Shown here in pieces: positions 46,425-55,529 of a DNA stretch of 64,000 bases (the first letter of the stretch is position 1; the number at the start of each line of letters is the position of its first letter). The position numbers were made by a program, and so were the translations under genes. Source of the stretch: Psychroserpens damuponensis. GTDB lineage: Bacteria > Bacteroidota > Bacteroidia > Flavobacteriales > Flavobacteriaceae. The notes beneath the pieces were generated by a model. The model was not told the DNA's origin, searched no databases, and worked only from the letters and a program-made list of their open reading frames with translations. Where the stretch lies: positions 359,001 to 423,000 of the forward strand of contig NZ_JXJO01000016.1 of the NCBI RefSeq assembly GCF_000826655.1. The letters are read 5' to 3'.

Positions 46425-47192
46425 TTAAATCGTTTTAAGATTAAATTCTTTTTTTATAAGAGCAGTAGGCATTAATCTATATTTTCCTAATCTTCTAAAT
46501 AGTGTTTTGAAAAATACCATTTTAGAAGGTTTGACTTCTGTTCGTTTTTTCATCTCTCCTACATCTAGGCATATATTAGAACCATTAAGCATACTATATA
46601 GAACAGCAGGAAAAGGAAGTGGTTCTAATGATGCTACATTAGGAAATTTAGTCCGATCATGATGAAACCAAAAATTATCTCCATACATTAAATCTATGTG
46701 TTCTGGTTTAATGATCACGCAAGTGCCACATATGGTTTGAAAGTTTTTTAAATTGAGATATGCATATTTTTTCCCTTCAGGATAGAGGTAGCCCTTTTTT
46801 ACAAACCAACCAGATTTTGAATCATCACTATTTTTGTTTACAAATTCACATATCTTGTTACTTATACAGTCATCAGAATCAACTATCATTATATAAGAGG
46901 CTTCTAATTTTTTAGCATAATCTGTTGCTAGTTTTATCTTTTTGCCTTTATCTTTTTCTTTTGCAATTAACTCTGTATTTATACCAGGAGGAGCAAAATC
47001 AACTTGTAAAAATGTTACTCGAGGATCGTTATTATAACTTGTTTCAGGTATTTCATGACAAGCAACAACGACTTTAAAATTTGTGTTTGACTGATTGCAA
47101 ATTGAGCCTATACAACGATCTAAAAGACGACTAAAAGAAGCCCAATTTTTTTCTATAGTTTTACTTTTTACAGGGATAACGAATACGAGCAT
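46425..47192 (-). CDS. glycosyltransferase, GT-A fold
   Basis: 255 residues, no membrane helix. Begins MLVFVIPVKS; the metal-binding DxD is in IMIVDSDDCIS (about 100). DRCIGSICNQSNTNFKVVVACHEIPE is a typical GT-A N-terminal stretch. Last gene of the five-gene run from 51428, 94 bp behind the ATP-grasp gene. Donor and acceptor unknown. Confidence 0.82.
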   Translation of the reverse strand: MLVFVIPVKSKTIEKNWASFSRLLDRCIGSICNQSNTNFKVVVACHEIPETSYNNDPRVTFLQVDFAPPGINTELIAKEKDKGKKIKLATDYAKKLEASYIMIVDSDDCISNKICEFVNKNSDDSKSGWFVKKGYLYPEGKKYAYLNLKNFQTICGTCVIIKPEHIDLMYGDNFWFHHDRTKFPNVASLEPLPFPAVLYSMLNGSNICLDVGEMKKRTEVKPSKMVFFKTLFRRLGKYRLMPTALIKKEFNLKTI

Positions 47193-47286
47193 GATTAAAT
47201 CATTTATTTGTTTAAAAATATAGTAAAGAAAAGATCTGCAACATAAATTTGATTATCTCGCTTTTTTAGAATTTCAAAAATTATTA

Positions 47287-48567
47287 CTAGTTTTTAATAT
47301 AATCAGCTTCTTCAAAGGGTTCCATCCACTGTAAAATCATGTCATTGTTATTAGTATCAGTTATTTTAAGCAAATCTCTAAACTCAATAATTTTTGAATT
47401 AATTTCTGTAATGGTGTCAGCGACGAGATAAATTCTTGCAAAGACTTGTTTTTCGGTGCCTAACATTTCCGAAGTAACAACATCACCCGTTTTAAAACGG
47501 TCTAAGACGAAAATCACATTCTCGTCTTTTTGAATTTGCTCTAAACCTTCAATAGTATCTATTTGTCCGCCTTTTAAAAGCACCCAAATGGTACAGGCTG
47601 TTTTTCCTTTAAATCTAAAGTCATTTTGAGATTCAAAATCATCATCACCAAATTGACCTGTTAAAGCAAAATTGACAAGCATTTCTCTATGGTCAAACCC
47701 GTTAATATGAGCAATGGGTAGGTGAGGTGCTTCCCCTTGTAATCTAAATCCTGGATCGTAAGCGTAAAAAATACCGTCTTCTACAAAAAATTGAAGATTT
47801 AAAACTCCATTTTGTACATCTAACGACTCAAAAAAGGCACATAATTGAGGATTAACGTCTTTTACAAATTGCTCTGTATATTTAGAAGGGAATACGGCAC
47901 CAATACAAACAGGACTAGAATCGCCTTGTTTTTTTGTCGTGAACCTATCTGAGACAGCAGATAAGTATGCTTTGCCATCTTTAAACGTGTAATAGGCTGC
48001 CATATCATCACAATCCATATAACGCTCTACTAGAACTACGCCTTTTTTAGAAAATTTTAAAGCCGTCTTAACTGAGCTTTTATAGTCATCTTCATCTCTG
48101 CAAATCTTCATGCCAACACCTCCACCATTATCTACAGGTTTGATCATAACAGGGAATTTCATGTTTTTAGCATCATCAATGTTAGAATTTTTATCGATAT
48201 AAATGCCTGGAATATCTTGAATGTTATGCTGTATACAATATTTTTTAAAACCATCTTTACTACAATACGCATCAACAGCGTCATCAGTAACATAACAGTG
48301 CATATTTAGTTTTTTGCAGATTTCTCTATATGGCGCAACTAAAATATCTGCTACGCCTACTAAAACACCATCAACTTCAAGCTGTTTTGCTAAATCAACG
48401 ACTTGGTCAGTATTAAACACTTCAATATCATAACTGTCATTGGCTACTTTTTTAGCTGGTGAATCAGGATTTGGATCTACAACAATAGTATGAACACCCA
48501 TTGATATTGCGGTTTTTACTAAAATGGCTGTCTCAGGATTACCTCCAAGAATAATAAGTTTTTTCAT
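47287..48567 (-). CDS. ATP-grasp ligase of carbamoyl-phosphate-synthase/PurK type
   Basis: 426 residues. Pre-ATP-grasp Rossmann domain (LIILGGNPETAILVKTAISMG) and ATP-grasp core (FPVMIKPVDNGGGVGMKICRDED, VLVERYMDCDDMAAYY, NLQFFVEDGIFYAYDPGFRLQGEAP). Such stand-alone enzymes join a carboxylate to an amine and occur in surface polysaccharide loci, where they may attach amino acids to sugars. Genes on both sides are glycosyltransferases. Substrates unknown. Confidence 0.85.
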   Translation of the reverse strand: MKKLIILGGNPETAILVKTAISMGVHTIVVDPNPDSPAKKVANDSYDIEVFNTDQVVDLAKQLEVDGVLVGVADILVAPYREICKKLNMHCYVTDDAVDAYCSKDGFKKYCIQHNIQDIPGIYIDKNSNIDDAKNMKFPVMIKPVDNGGGVGMKICRDEDDYKSSVKTALKFSKKGVVLVERYMDCDDMAAYYTFKDGKAYLSAVSDRFTTKKQGDSSPVCIGAVFPSKYTEQFVKDVNPQLCAFFESLDVQNGVLNLQFFVEDGIFYAYDPGFRLQGEAPHLPIAHINGFDHREMLVNFALTGQFGDDDFESQNDFRFKGKTACTIWVLLKGGQIDTIEGLEQIQKDENVIFVLDRFKTGDVVTSEMLGTEKQVFARIYLVADTITEINSKIIEFRDLLKITDTNNNDMILQWMEPFEEADYIKN

Positions 48568-48608
48568 AGCTAAAACTAATAATTTGCGTAGTGTTAAGTG
48601 ATTTTTAT

Positions 48609-49850
48609 TTATAATTTTTTACTGCCTTCAAATTCAAAGGCGTCATTAAATCCGATATCTTGAAATAGTTTATTAATTGCTGTTTCGTCGGTATTAATTT
48701 TTACAATTTTGTTCTTGTCAATACCCATTAATCCTAATTCAGTTTTTATAGATGTATAGATTGAAGGATTGATAGTTGCTATAATTAAAAAATCAAATTC
48801 GTCATTTTTAATGGAACTAATAGGTTGTACTGCATTGTTACCAATATTTAATTTATGAAAATCGGTATCTATCCACTTAACGATTTGAAAGAAGTTTGTT
48901 GAAGTATTTGTAGATAAAATATGCTGACCAAAGGAACCTGAGCTATAAACAACGACTTTAGATTGCTGCTGAGTTCTTAAAAAAGGATTGAAAATAATAT
49001 CACCTTTACTGTTTTGAATTAATCCACCAGATCGTACAAGAATTTGAGAGTAGAGATACAGCTTAATTTGTTTGTTAAGTGTATCTTCATCTAAAACATG
49101 GCTTAGTTTTTTCTTTAGAAAACTCATGAGTAAGCCTAGTCTATAGTATTCAGTTTTTGGATCTTCAATTGATTTTACAATGGAGTCAAAACGTTGTCTG
49201 TAGTAATACAAAGGGATTTTGCTTACAACCAAGCGTTTAGAGATTGCAAGATACGAATAGGTTATCGCTGCATCTTCACCCATAACTATGTCGTTTGGGA
49301 TGTCAAACAAGATAGTTTCTAATAAATCTCTTCTAAAAAGTTTGTTCCAAACATAGGTAGATACATCGTGTTGGCAAAAATCACCATTATAAATTGCTTT
49401 TGGTATGATACGGTGTTCTATGTCTTCGGCATCAAAAACTCCAACTAATTTTGGTTTAATAGTTTCAGTTTTACCGTCAAATTCTCTAAAATGTCCAGTT
49501 TCAACTAGATCGGCTGCATTAGCTTCCGCAAGTTTATATAAGGTGTCTAAATAATAATTATCTACCCAATCATCACCATCTACATAGGCGATGTACTTTC
49601 CTGTCGCATTTTTTAAACCTTCTTTTCTCGCGCTTAATAAGCCACCATTGGGTTTGTGAATGACTTTTACTCTTTCATTTGTTTTAGCATAATTGTCACA
49701 AATTTGCGAACAACCATCAGGACTTCCATCATTAACTAAAATTAACTCAAAGTTTTTGAAAGTTTGAACTAGTAGGCTGTCTATACATTCTGGAAGATAT
49801 TTTTCAATTCGAAAAACAGGGACAATAACACTAATTTTAATTTTATCCAT
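48609..49850 (-). CDS. GT2 glycosyltransferase with C-terminal Rossmann-like domain
   Basis: 413 residues. Residues 1-230 are GT2: ISVIVPVFRIEKYLPECIDSLLVQT, NDGSPDGC, DGDDWVDNYY (DxD). Residues about 300-400 (SKVVVYSSGSFGQHILS ... FDFLIIATINPSIYTSI) look like a small nucleotide-binding domain of the type fused to glycan enzymes. The start codon follows directly on the SMP-30 stop. A two-domain fusion; the second domain's role is unknown. Confidence 0.88.
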   Translation of the reverse strand: MDKIKISVIVPVFRIEKYLPECIDSLLVQTFKNFELILVNDGSPDGCSQICDNYAKTNERVKVIHKPNGGLLSARKEGLKNATGKYIAYVDGDDWVDNYYLDTLYKLAEANAADLVETGHFREFDGKTETIKPKLVGVFDAEDIEHRIIPKAIYNGDFCQHDVSTYVWNKLFRRDLLETILFDIPNDIVMGEDAAITYSYLAISKRLVVSKIPLYYYRQRFDSIVKSIEDPKTEYYRLGLLMSFLKKKLSHVLDEDTLNKQIKLYLYSQILVRSGGLIQNSKGDIIFNPFLRTQQQSKVVVYSSGSFGQHILSTNTSTNFFQIVKWIDTDFHKLNIGNNAVQPISSIKNDEFDFLIIATINPSIYTSIKTELGLMGIDKNKIVKINTDETAINKLFQDIGFNDAFEFEGSKKL

Positions 49851-50672
49851 TTAATCAAATGTATTTAATTCAATATAAAACAATCCACCACCAAATTGGT
49901 CATTTTGAGAATTGCTTTTAGCTGTTGTCACATATAAGTTTGAATGGTTATCAAAACAACAAGATGTAACATTTGTACATGGTATTTTAATGACTTCTAA
50001 TTGTTCTCCATTTTCAGGGTTCCATTTGGAGACACACGCTCCATTCCATTCGGCAATCCATAACATGCCATTTTGGTCAATACACATACCATCAGGATTA
50101 CTTTGACCGCTAAATGCAATAACGTAGGAGTCAAAGGTTACGGTTCCGTTTTCTAAATTATAAGCGTATCTAGCAACTTTATTTGTTGGAGTGTCAATGA
50201 AATAAAGATATTTATTATCTAATGAAAAGGCTAAGCCATTTGAAATGGTCGTGTTTTCAATTATTGTTTTATAGTTGCCATTATGGTAAGAAAACACTTG
50301 TCCTAGATTTGTTTTTACTTCAGGATATCCCATGGTGCCAACAATTATTCTACCATTAGTATCGGTAATGCCATCATTAAATCTAACCGTATTTTTGATG
50401 TCAATTTGAAATTCGAATTGAGCGTTTAGCGTATTAAAATTAATCTCAAAGAAGCCGTTTTTAGAAGCTGCTAATACTTTTTTATGACCTCTCAAAAACA
50501 GACTACCTACAGGAGAATCTAGTTTAATACTTAAAACTTCTTTGGTTTCGGGATTATAGCAATATACTAAGCCTTCTAAGATCGAAACAAAATACAATAG
50601 GTTGTGTTTGGTATCAAATACTGGTCCTTCAAGAAGCTCTGAATTAGAATAAAAAACTAAAGATGATGTCAT
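49851..50672 (-). CDS. SMP-30/gluconolactonase-like six-bladed propeller
   Basis: 273 residues. N-terminal LLEGPVFDTKHNLLYFVSI carries the metal Glu; VRFNDGITDTNGRIIVGTM holds the Asn/Asp pair, then ISNGLAFSLDNKYLYFIDT and NPDGMCIDQNGMLWIAEW. The family hydrolyses sugar lactones. Second gene of the glycan-like cluster, 9 bp from the SDR gene. Perhaps it works with the SDR in one sugar-acid step, inferred from neighbourhood. Confidence 0.88.
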   Translation of the reverse strand: MTSSLVFYSNSELLEGPVFDTKHNLLYFVSILEGLVYCYNPETKEVLSIKLDSPVGSLFLRGHKKVLAASKNGFFEINFNTLNAQFEFQIDIKNTVRFNDGITDTNGRIIVGTMGYPEVKTNLGQVFSYHNGNYKTIIENTTISNGLAFSLDNKYLYFIDTPTNKVARYAYNLENGTVTFDSYVIAFSGQSNPDGMCIDQNGMLWIAEWNGACVSKWNPENGEQLEVIKIPCTNVTSCCFDNHSNLYVTTAKSNSQNDQFGGGLFYIELNTFD

Positions 50673-50681
50673 AAGTGTATG

Positions 50682-51428
50682 TTAGATATATTCTCCTCCT
50701 GTAATTCTAATTAAAGAGCCTGTTGTCATTGCAGATTCATCAGAAATAAAATGCATAACAGCAGGTACTGGATCAAAGCGGTTGAGCATACGACCCATAG
50801 GAATAATGTCTTTAGCTTCGTTTTTTAATTCGTCCTCACTCATACCTTCGCTAGCTCGTAAATTCACTTCACCCTCTGTGTTGGTCCATCCCATTACCAC
50901 GTAATTTGATCTAATGCCATATTTAGCATAATGATGAGCAATATGATTTGATAAGGTGTATAATGTGCTTTTGGTAAGCGCATAAGCGGTTCTGTCTGCT
51001 TGACCATAATCCATATGTGCTGATCCAAAAAATATAATTGAGCCTTGTTTTAAATCCATCATAGATTTTAAAACATGTTTTGTTAAAAAGTATGGTGCCT
51101 TTAGGTTGACGTTAAACACACTATCAAATAGTTCTTCTTCAGTATCAATCAAAGAAGCAACTGGAGTTATGCCAGCGTATAAGACTAAAGCATCAATTTT
51201 ACCGAACTTTTTTATGGTTCTATTGTAGAAGTTTTCAATTTCACGTGTCGTATTTAAGTCTAATTCATGAAAATATAATTGGTCTTCTTTTTGAAGCGCT
51301 TTTATAAAATCATCACCAATTTTTTGATTTCTGCCACAAAAAGAGACATTGTAGCCTTTTTTTAAGCAGGATTTAAGTATTTCGTTTCCAACACCTTTCG
51401 TGCCGCCTAAAATCATTACTGTTTTCAT
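50682..51428 (-). CDS. SDR-family oxidoreductase, glycan-like cluster
   Basis: 248 residues. MILGGTKGVGNEILKSC (cofactor loop), LYAGIT (NNAG-like), IIFFGSAHMDYGQADRTAYALTKST with catalytic Ser and YxxxK. First gene of a run of five minus-strand genes (51428 to 46425). Substrate likely a sugar or sugar acid, inferred from the glycosyltransferases and SMP-30 protein. Confidence 0.88.
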   Translation of the reverse strand: MKTVMILGGTKGVGNEILKSCLKKGYNVSFCGRNQKIGDDFIKALQKEDQLYFHELDLNTTREIENFYNRTIKKFGKIDALVLYAGITPVASLIDTEEELFDSVFNVNLKAPYFLTKHVLKSMMDLKQGSIIFFGSAHMDYGQADRTAYALTKSTLYTLSNHIAHHYAKYGIRSNYVVMGWTNTEGEVNLRASEGMSEDELKNEAKDIIPMGRMLNRFDPVPAVMHFISDESAMTTGSLIRITGGEYI

Positions 51429-51732
51429 ACTGGTAAAGGCTTAACCGCTAATTTGGACGAATTTATACATTTTTTAGTTAAAGTTAATCTTAGTGTTAAT
51501 TTTTTTCGTCAAAATACACCGAAAACAAGATAGTCAGAATGAATTATTAAAAATCGTTCAGCTTTTTTAAAGAATGCAATAAAACAGATGCTCGTGGTCC
51601 CTTTTAATGCGATTGAACCTATTAATAATTTAAATAATAGTGACTAATTTAACTTGGCGGTTTTAAATGCTAAAAGCTAAGATGACTTCATAGTAGCCAT
51701 GTTGTTTTAATATAAAAGCCTAAATTTATAAC
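51429..51732. other. 304-bp divergent intergenic region
   Basis: Separates the glycan-like cluster (minus) from the DUF2891-NRAMP-Pxp operon (plus). It must carry both promoters. On the plus side TAAATTTA (51721-51728), one base off the -7 consensus, ends 4 nt before the ATG. I see no hairpin, ORF or RNA gene. Confidence 0.5.
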
Positions 51733-52851
51733 ATGAAAAACTATTACTTATTAAGCTTAGTATTCCTTGTTTTGAGTTGTAATACTTCCGAAGAAAAGAA
51801 AAATAAAGATATTAAAGAAAAAGTTGAAGTAAAGCAGTTTAAAACACCTGTTATCAATTTAGAAGAGGCTTTTAATTTGTCTAAATTACCGATAGGTTGC
51901 ATTCAAACTGAATATCCAAATAAGCTAAATCAAACTATAGGTAGTGGTGATGATTTGAAGTCTCCTCAAGATTTGCATCCTGCGTTTTATGGTTGTTTTG
52001 ATTGGCATTCTGCAGTTCATGGACATTGGAGTTTGGTGAGTCTTTTAAGGCAGTATCCGAATTTGGAAAATGCAGATGAGATTAAAAGCATGCTGCTAGA
52101 AAATCTATCTCAAGAAAATATAAAAGCAGAAGTTGATTATTTCTTCGGAAAATATAACACAACATACGAGCGCACATATGGTTGGGCTTGGTTATTAAAA
52201 CTAACCGAAGAACTCCACAAGTGGAATGATCCTATTTCTAAAGAGTTAGAGTCTAATTTGCAGCCTCTCACAAATTTGATTGTAGAGAAATACATGGATT
52301 TTCTTCCGAAGTTAAATTACCCAATTAGAGTAGGAGAGCATCCTAACACTGCTTTTGGCTTGTCATTCGCCTATGATTATGCAAAAACTTTAGGAGATGA
52401 GCAGTTACAATCATTAATAGAGCAACGAGCAAAAGATTTTTACATGAACGATGCTAATTGTCCTTTGAGTTGGGAGCCTAGCGGATTTGATTTTCTCTCA
52501 CCGTGTTTTGAAGAGGCAGCGTTGATGAAGCGTGTGTTGCCTGCTCGAGACTTTAAAAATTGGCTTCGCGAATTTCTTCCGCAGCTAAAAGATGAAAATT
52601 TTACACTAGAAACAGGGAGGGTAAGTGATCGCACCGACGGAAAACTTGTGCATTTAGATGGTGTGAATTTTTCGAGAGCGTGGAGTTTAAATGAGATAGC
52701 TAGAGATTTGCCAGAATATAATCATCTTAAAAACATAGCTAATCAGCATATAAATTACTCATTGCCAAGTATTGTTGGAGATGGTTACGAAGGTGGGCAT
52801 TGGTTAGGGAGTTTTGCTATTTATGCGCTAAACTCAGTAGATCGTGATTAA
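51733..52851 (+). CDS. DUF2891 family lipoprotein
   Basis: 372 residues. Lipoprotein signal MKNYYLLSLVFLVLSC (Cys16) followed by a charged linker. The core HPAFYGCFDWHSAVHGHWSLV and RTYGWAWLLKL mark DUF2891, an alpha/alpha-barrel-like family of unknown function. WEPSGFDFLSPCFEEAALMKRVL and HLDGVNFSRAWSL hold further conserved acids. Overlaps the NRAMP gene by 8 bp. Confidence 0.88.
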   Translation: MKNYYLLSLVFLVLSCNTSEEKKNKDIKEKVEVKQFKTPVINLEEAFNLSKLPIGCIQTEYPNKLNQTIGSGDDLKSPQDLHPAFYGCFDWHSAVHGHWSLVSLLRQYPNLENADEIKSMLLENLSQENIKAEVDYFFGKYNTTYERTYGWAWLLKLTEELHKWNDPISKELESNLQPLTNLIVEKYMDFLPKLNYPIRVGEHPNTAFGLSFAYDYAKTLGDEQLQSLIEQRAKDFYMNDANCPLSWEPSGFDFLSPCFEEAALMKRVLPARDFKNWLREFLPQLKDENFTLETGRVSDRTDGKLVHLDGVNFSRAWSLNEIARDLPEYNHLKNIANQHINYSLPSIVGDGYEGGHWLGSFAIYALNSVDRD

Positions 52852-54055
52852 GCACTGGCTTAAAAATATAGGTCCTGGGCCTTTAGTTGCTGCGGCTTTT
52901 ATTGGTCCAGGAACCGTAACCGTTTGTACAATTGCTGGGATTACTCATGGTTTTACCTTGCTTTGGGCTATGTTATTGTCAATTGCAGCTACCATTGTTT
53001 TACAGGAAATGTCTGCGCGTTTAGGTGTTGTGTCTCAAAAAGGGTTGTCTGAAGTGATTAGAGCTGAGATTTCAAATCCGTTTTTAAAAGGGTTGGTTGT
53101 GGTTTTGATTTTGTCGGCAATCGTTATTGGTAATGCGGCTTATGAAGCTGGGAATATTAGTGGTGGAGTTTTAGGGTTGCAAGCTTTGTCGGGAGGTTTA
53201 GATGCAAATGCATCACTTTGGAGTATTGTAATTGGAGTGGTTGCTTTTGTATTGCTGTACATGGGGAATTATAAGGTGCTTGAAAAAGCCTTGGTAGCAT
53301 TGGTTGTGTTGATGAGCTTGGCGTTTATGGTGACTGCGATATTGACAAAACCTAATCTTTCACAAGTGTTTAAAGGTTTGTTTGTCCCTAATTTTTCTTC
53401 GGAAAACGTTATAACTGTAATTGCATTAGTTGGAACAACAGTGGTTCCTTATAATTTATTCTTACACGCGTCTTTAGTTAAAGAGAAGTGGAAAAACCCG
53501 TCAGATTTAAAATTTGCAAGAAAGGATACGATTATTGCTGTGATTCTTGGAGGAGTTGTGTCTATGTGTATTATTATTTCGGCTGCTGCGATTAGAGGAG
53601 GTGATGTTCAAAATGCTGCAGATTTGGCAAGAGGTTTAGAGCCTTTGTTTGGCGATTATGCCAAGTGTTTTTTGTCTGTAGGTTTGTTTGCTGCAGGAAT
53701 AACAAGTGCGATAACTGCGCCTTTGGCTGCGGCTTATGTGGCAACAGGTTGCTTGGGTTGGAGTTCTAATATGAAATCTCTAAACTTTAGATTGGTGTGG
53801 ATGTTTATTTTAGGGTTGGGTGTTTTGTTGTCTTCTATCGGATTTAAATCTATTGAAATTATAAAATTTGCTCAAGTAGCAAATGGTTTGTTGTTGCCTG
53901 TTGTTGCTGGTTTTTTGCTTTGGGTGATGAATAAAACATCTATTCTTGGAAAGTATAAAAACTCGATTGTTCAAAATGTTTTTGGGTTCGTAATTTTTGG
54001 AATAGCATTGTTTCTTGGGGTTAAAAGTGTGTTGAGGGTTTTTGAATTGGTTTAA
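52844..54055 (+). CDS. NRAMP-family divalent metal transporter
   Basis: 403 residues, 11 helices. GPGPLVAAAFIGPGTVTVCTIAG corresponds to TM1 but has the Thr-rich 'FIGPGT' form in place of the DPGN metal site, as in NRAMP-related subgroups. VALVGTTVVPYNLFLHASLV is the TM6-type motif. GTG start inside the preceding gene. The altered TM1 site suggests a substrate other than Mn/Fe, perhaps an organic solute coupled to the 5-oxoproline operon that follows (TAA|ATG junction). Confidence 0.85.
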   Translation: MIKHWLKNIGPGPLVAAAFIGPGTVTVCTIAGITHGFTLLWAMLLSIAATIVLQEMSARLGVVSQKGLSEVIRAEISNPFLKGLVVVLILSAIVIGNAAYEAGNISGGVLGLQALSGGLDANASLWSIVIGVVAFVLLYMGNYKVLEKALVALVVLMSLAFMVTAILTKPNLSQVFKGLFVPNFSSENVITVIALVGTTVVPYNLFLHASLVKEKWKNPSDLKFARKDTIIAVILGGVVSMCIIISAAAIRGGDVQNAADLARGLEPLFGDYAKCFLSVGLFAAGITSAITAPLAAAYVATGCLGWSSNMKSLNFRLVWMFILGLGVLLSSIGFKSIEIIKFAQVANGLLLPVVAGFLLWVMNKTSILGKYKNSIVQNVFGFVIFGIALFLGVKSVLRVFELV

Positions 54056-54790
54056 ATGAACGTGATAGATATTAATTGTGATTTAGGTGAAGGTGTAGGT
54101 AATGAGGCTGTTGTGATGCCATTGATTTCTTCGTGTAATATTGCTTGCGGTGGACATGCTGGAGATTTTGATACGATGCGAAGCGTTGTTGAGTTGGCAG
54201 GAGTTTATGGTGTGAGAATTGGCGCTCATCCTTCGTTTCCAGATGTAAAGAATTTTGGAAGAGTGGTGGTGAATATGTCGTCAAGTGATTTATATGAGAG
54301 TATAAAATTTCAAATTGAAAGTTTAAAGTCAGTCGCAGAAGCGCAGCAGTTAAAAATGCATCATGTAAAACCGCATGGTGCTTTGTATAATCTCGCTTCG
54401 GTTAATGTTGAGGTTGCAGCTACAGTGGTTGATGTTGTAAAAAGCGTTGATCCGCAGCTTATCTTGTATGTTCCTTTTGGTTCAGTTATTTCTAAAATAG
54501 CTATGAAGCAAGGGTTGAAAATAATGTACGAGGCTTTTGCTGATAGAAATTATAATGCCGATTTAACGTTGGTATCACGACGTGAGTCTGATGCGTTAAT
54601 TTATGATAAAGAGGCTATTTTTAAGCATGTTTTTAATATGATTTACTACGGAAATGTAACGACTAAAAATGGAGTAGAGGTGGCCTTAAGAGTGGATACA
54701 ATTTGTGTGCATGGTGATAGTGAAAATGTGATCGAAAATTTGTTGTATGTAAGGCGCAAATTAGATGAAAATAATATTAATATTTCTTAA
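54056..54790 (+). CDS. pxpA: 5-oxoprolinase subunit A (LamB/YcsF)
   Basis: 244 residues. DINCDLGEGVG at the start, SCNIACGGHAGD, GAHPSFPD, HVKPHGALYN and FADRNYN are the LamB/YcsF motifs. With PxpB and PxpC it forms ATP-dependent 5-oxoprolinase, turning pyroglutamate into glutamate. Begins directly after the NRAMP stop. Confidence 0.95.
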   Translation: MNVIDINCDLGEGVGNEAVVMPLISSCNIACGGHAGDFDTMRSVVELAGVYGVRIGAHPSFPDVKNFGRVVVNMSSSDLYESIKFQIESLKSVAEAQQLKMHHVKPHGALYNLASVNVEVAATVVDVVKSVDPQLILYVPFGSVISKIAMKQGLKIMYEAFADRNYNADLTLVSRRESDALIYDKEAIFKHVFNMIYYGNVTTKNGVEVALRVDTICVHGDSENVIENLLYVRRKLDENNINIS

Positions 54791-54797
54791 TTAATTT

Positions 54798-55529
54798 ATG
54801 GATTATGAATTGGAATTTCGGCGGTTTTCAGAACGTTCAATTTTGATAGAATGGCCTCAAGAAATTAATGAGTTTATCTTGGAGGATGTGCTTTTGTTTA
54901 AAAAATCAATCTTGAATTTAGATATTAAATCGATACTTCAGGTAAATAGCGCATATAATTCATTATTAATTATTTATAAGTGTACTATTGATAATATCAA
55001 TGATGAAATTTTAACACTTAAAGCATGTTATTTAGAGCGTAAGATAGTAAAAAAAACAAGAACAAAATTATTTAAAATTCCTGTGTGTTATACAAAGGAA
55101 TTCGGTTTGGATTTAGTTGAGATTTCCGAAGAAAAAAAGTTGTCAATTCCTGAAATTATTCAATTACATTCTCAGCCTATTTATACTGTTTATTTTATTG
55201 GATTTTTACCTGGTTTTTTATACCTAGGAGGATTGGATGAGCAACTCCATTTTCCGAGGAAAACAAGTCCGAGACGAGAGGTTAAAAAAGGAGCTGTTGC
55301 TATAGGAGGAGCACAAACAGGAATTTACCCAAATGCAAGCCCTGGAGGATGGCATATAATTGGAAATTCACCTGTAGATTTATTTATGCCAAATAATGAC
55401 TCACCTTGTTTTGCTAAAGCAGGTGATAGCATAGAGTTTGTGCCAATTTCTAGGGATAGATATGATGCTATTTTACATCAGGTTAAACAAGGCGATTATA
55501 ATTTAGAAAGTGAGGTGGTTGATGGTTAG
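54798..55529 (+). CDS. pxpB: 5-oxoprolinase subunit B (KipI family)
   Basis: 243 residues. YTVYFIGFLPGFLYLGGLDEQLHFPRK, the signature of the carboxyltransferase C/D domain, and AVAIGGAQTGIYPNASPGGWHIIG. 7 bp after pxpA; overlaps pxpC by 8 bp. Confidence 0.95.
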   Translation: MDYELEFRRFSERSILIEWPQEINEFILEDVLLFKKSILNLDIKSILQVNSAYNSLLIIYKCTIDNINDEILTLKACYLERKIVKKTRTKLFKIPVCYTKEFGLDLVEISEEKKLSIPEIIQLHSQPIYTVYFIGFLPGFLYLGGLDEQLHFPRKTSPRREVKKGAVAIGGAQTGIYPNASPGGWHIIGNSPVDLFMPNNDSPCFAKAGDSIEFVPISRDRYDAILHQVKQGDYNLESEVVDG

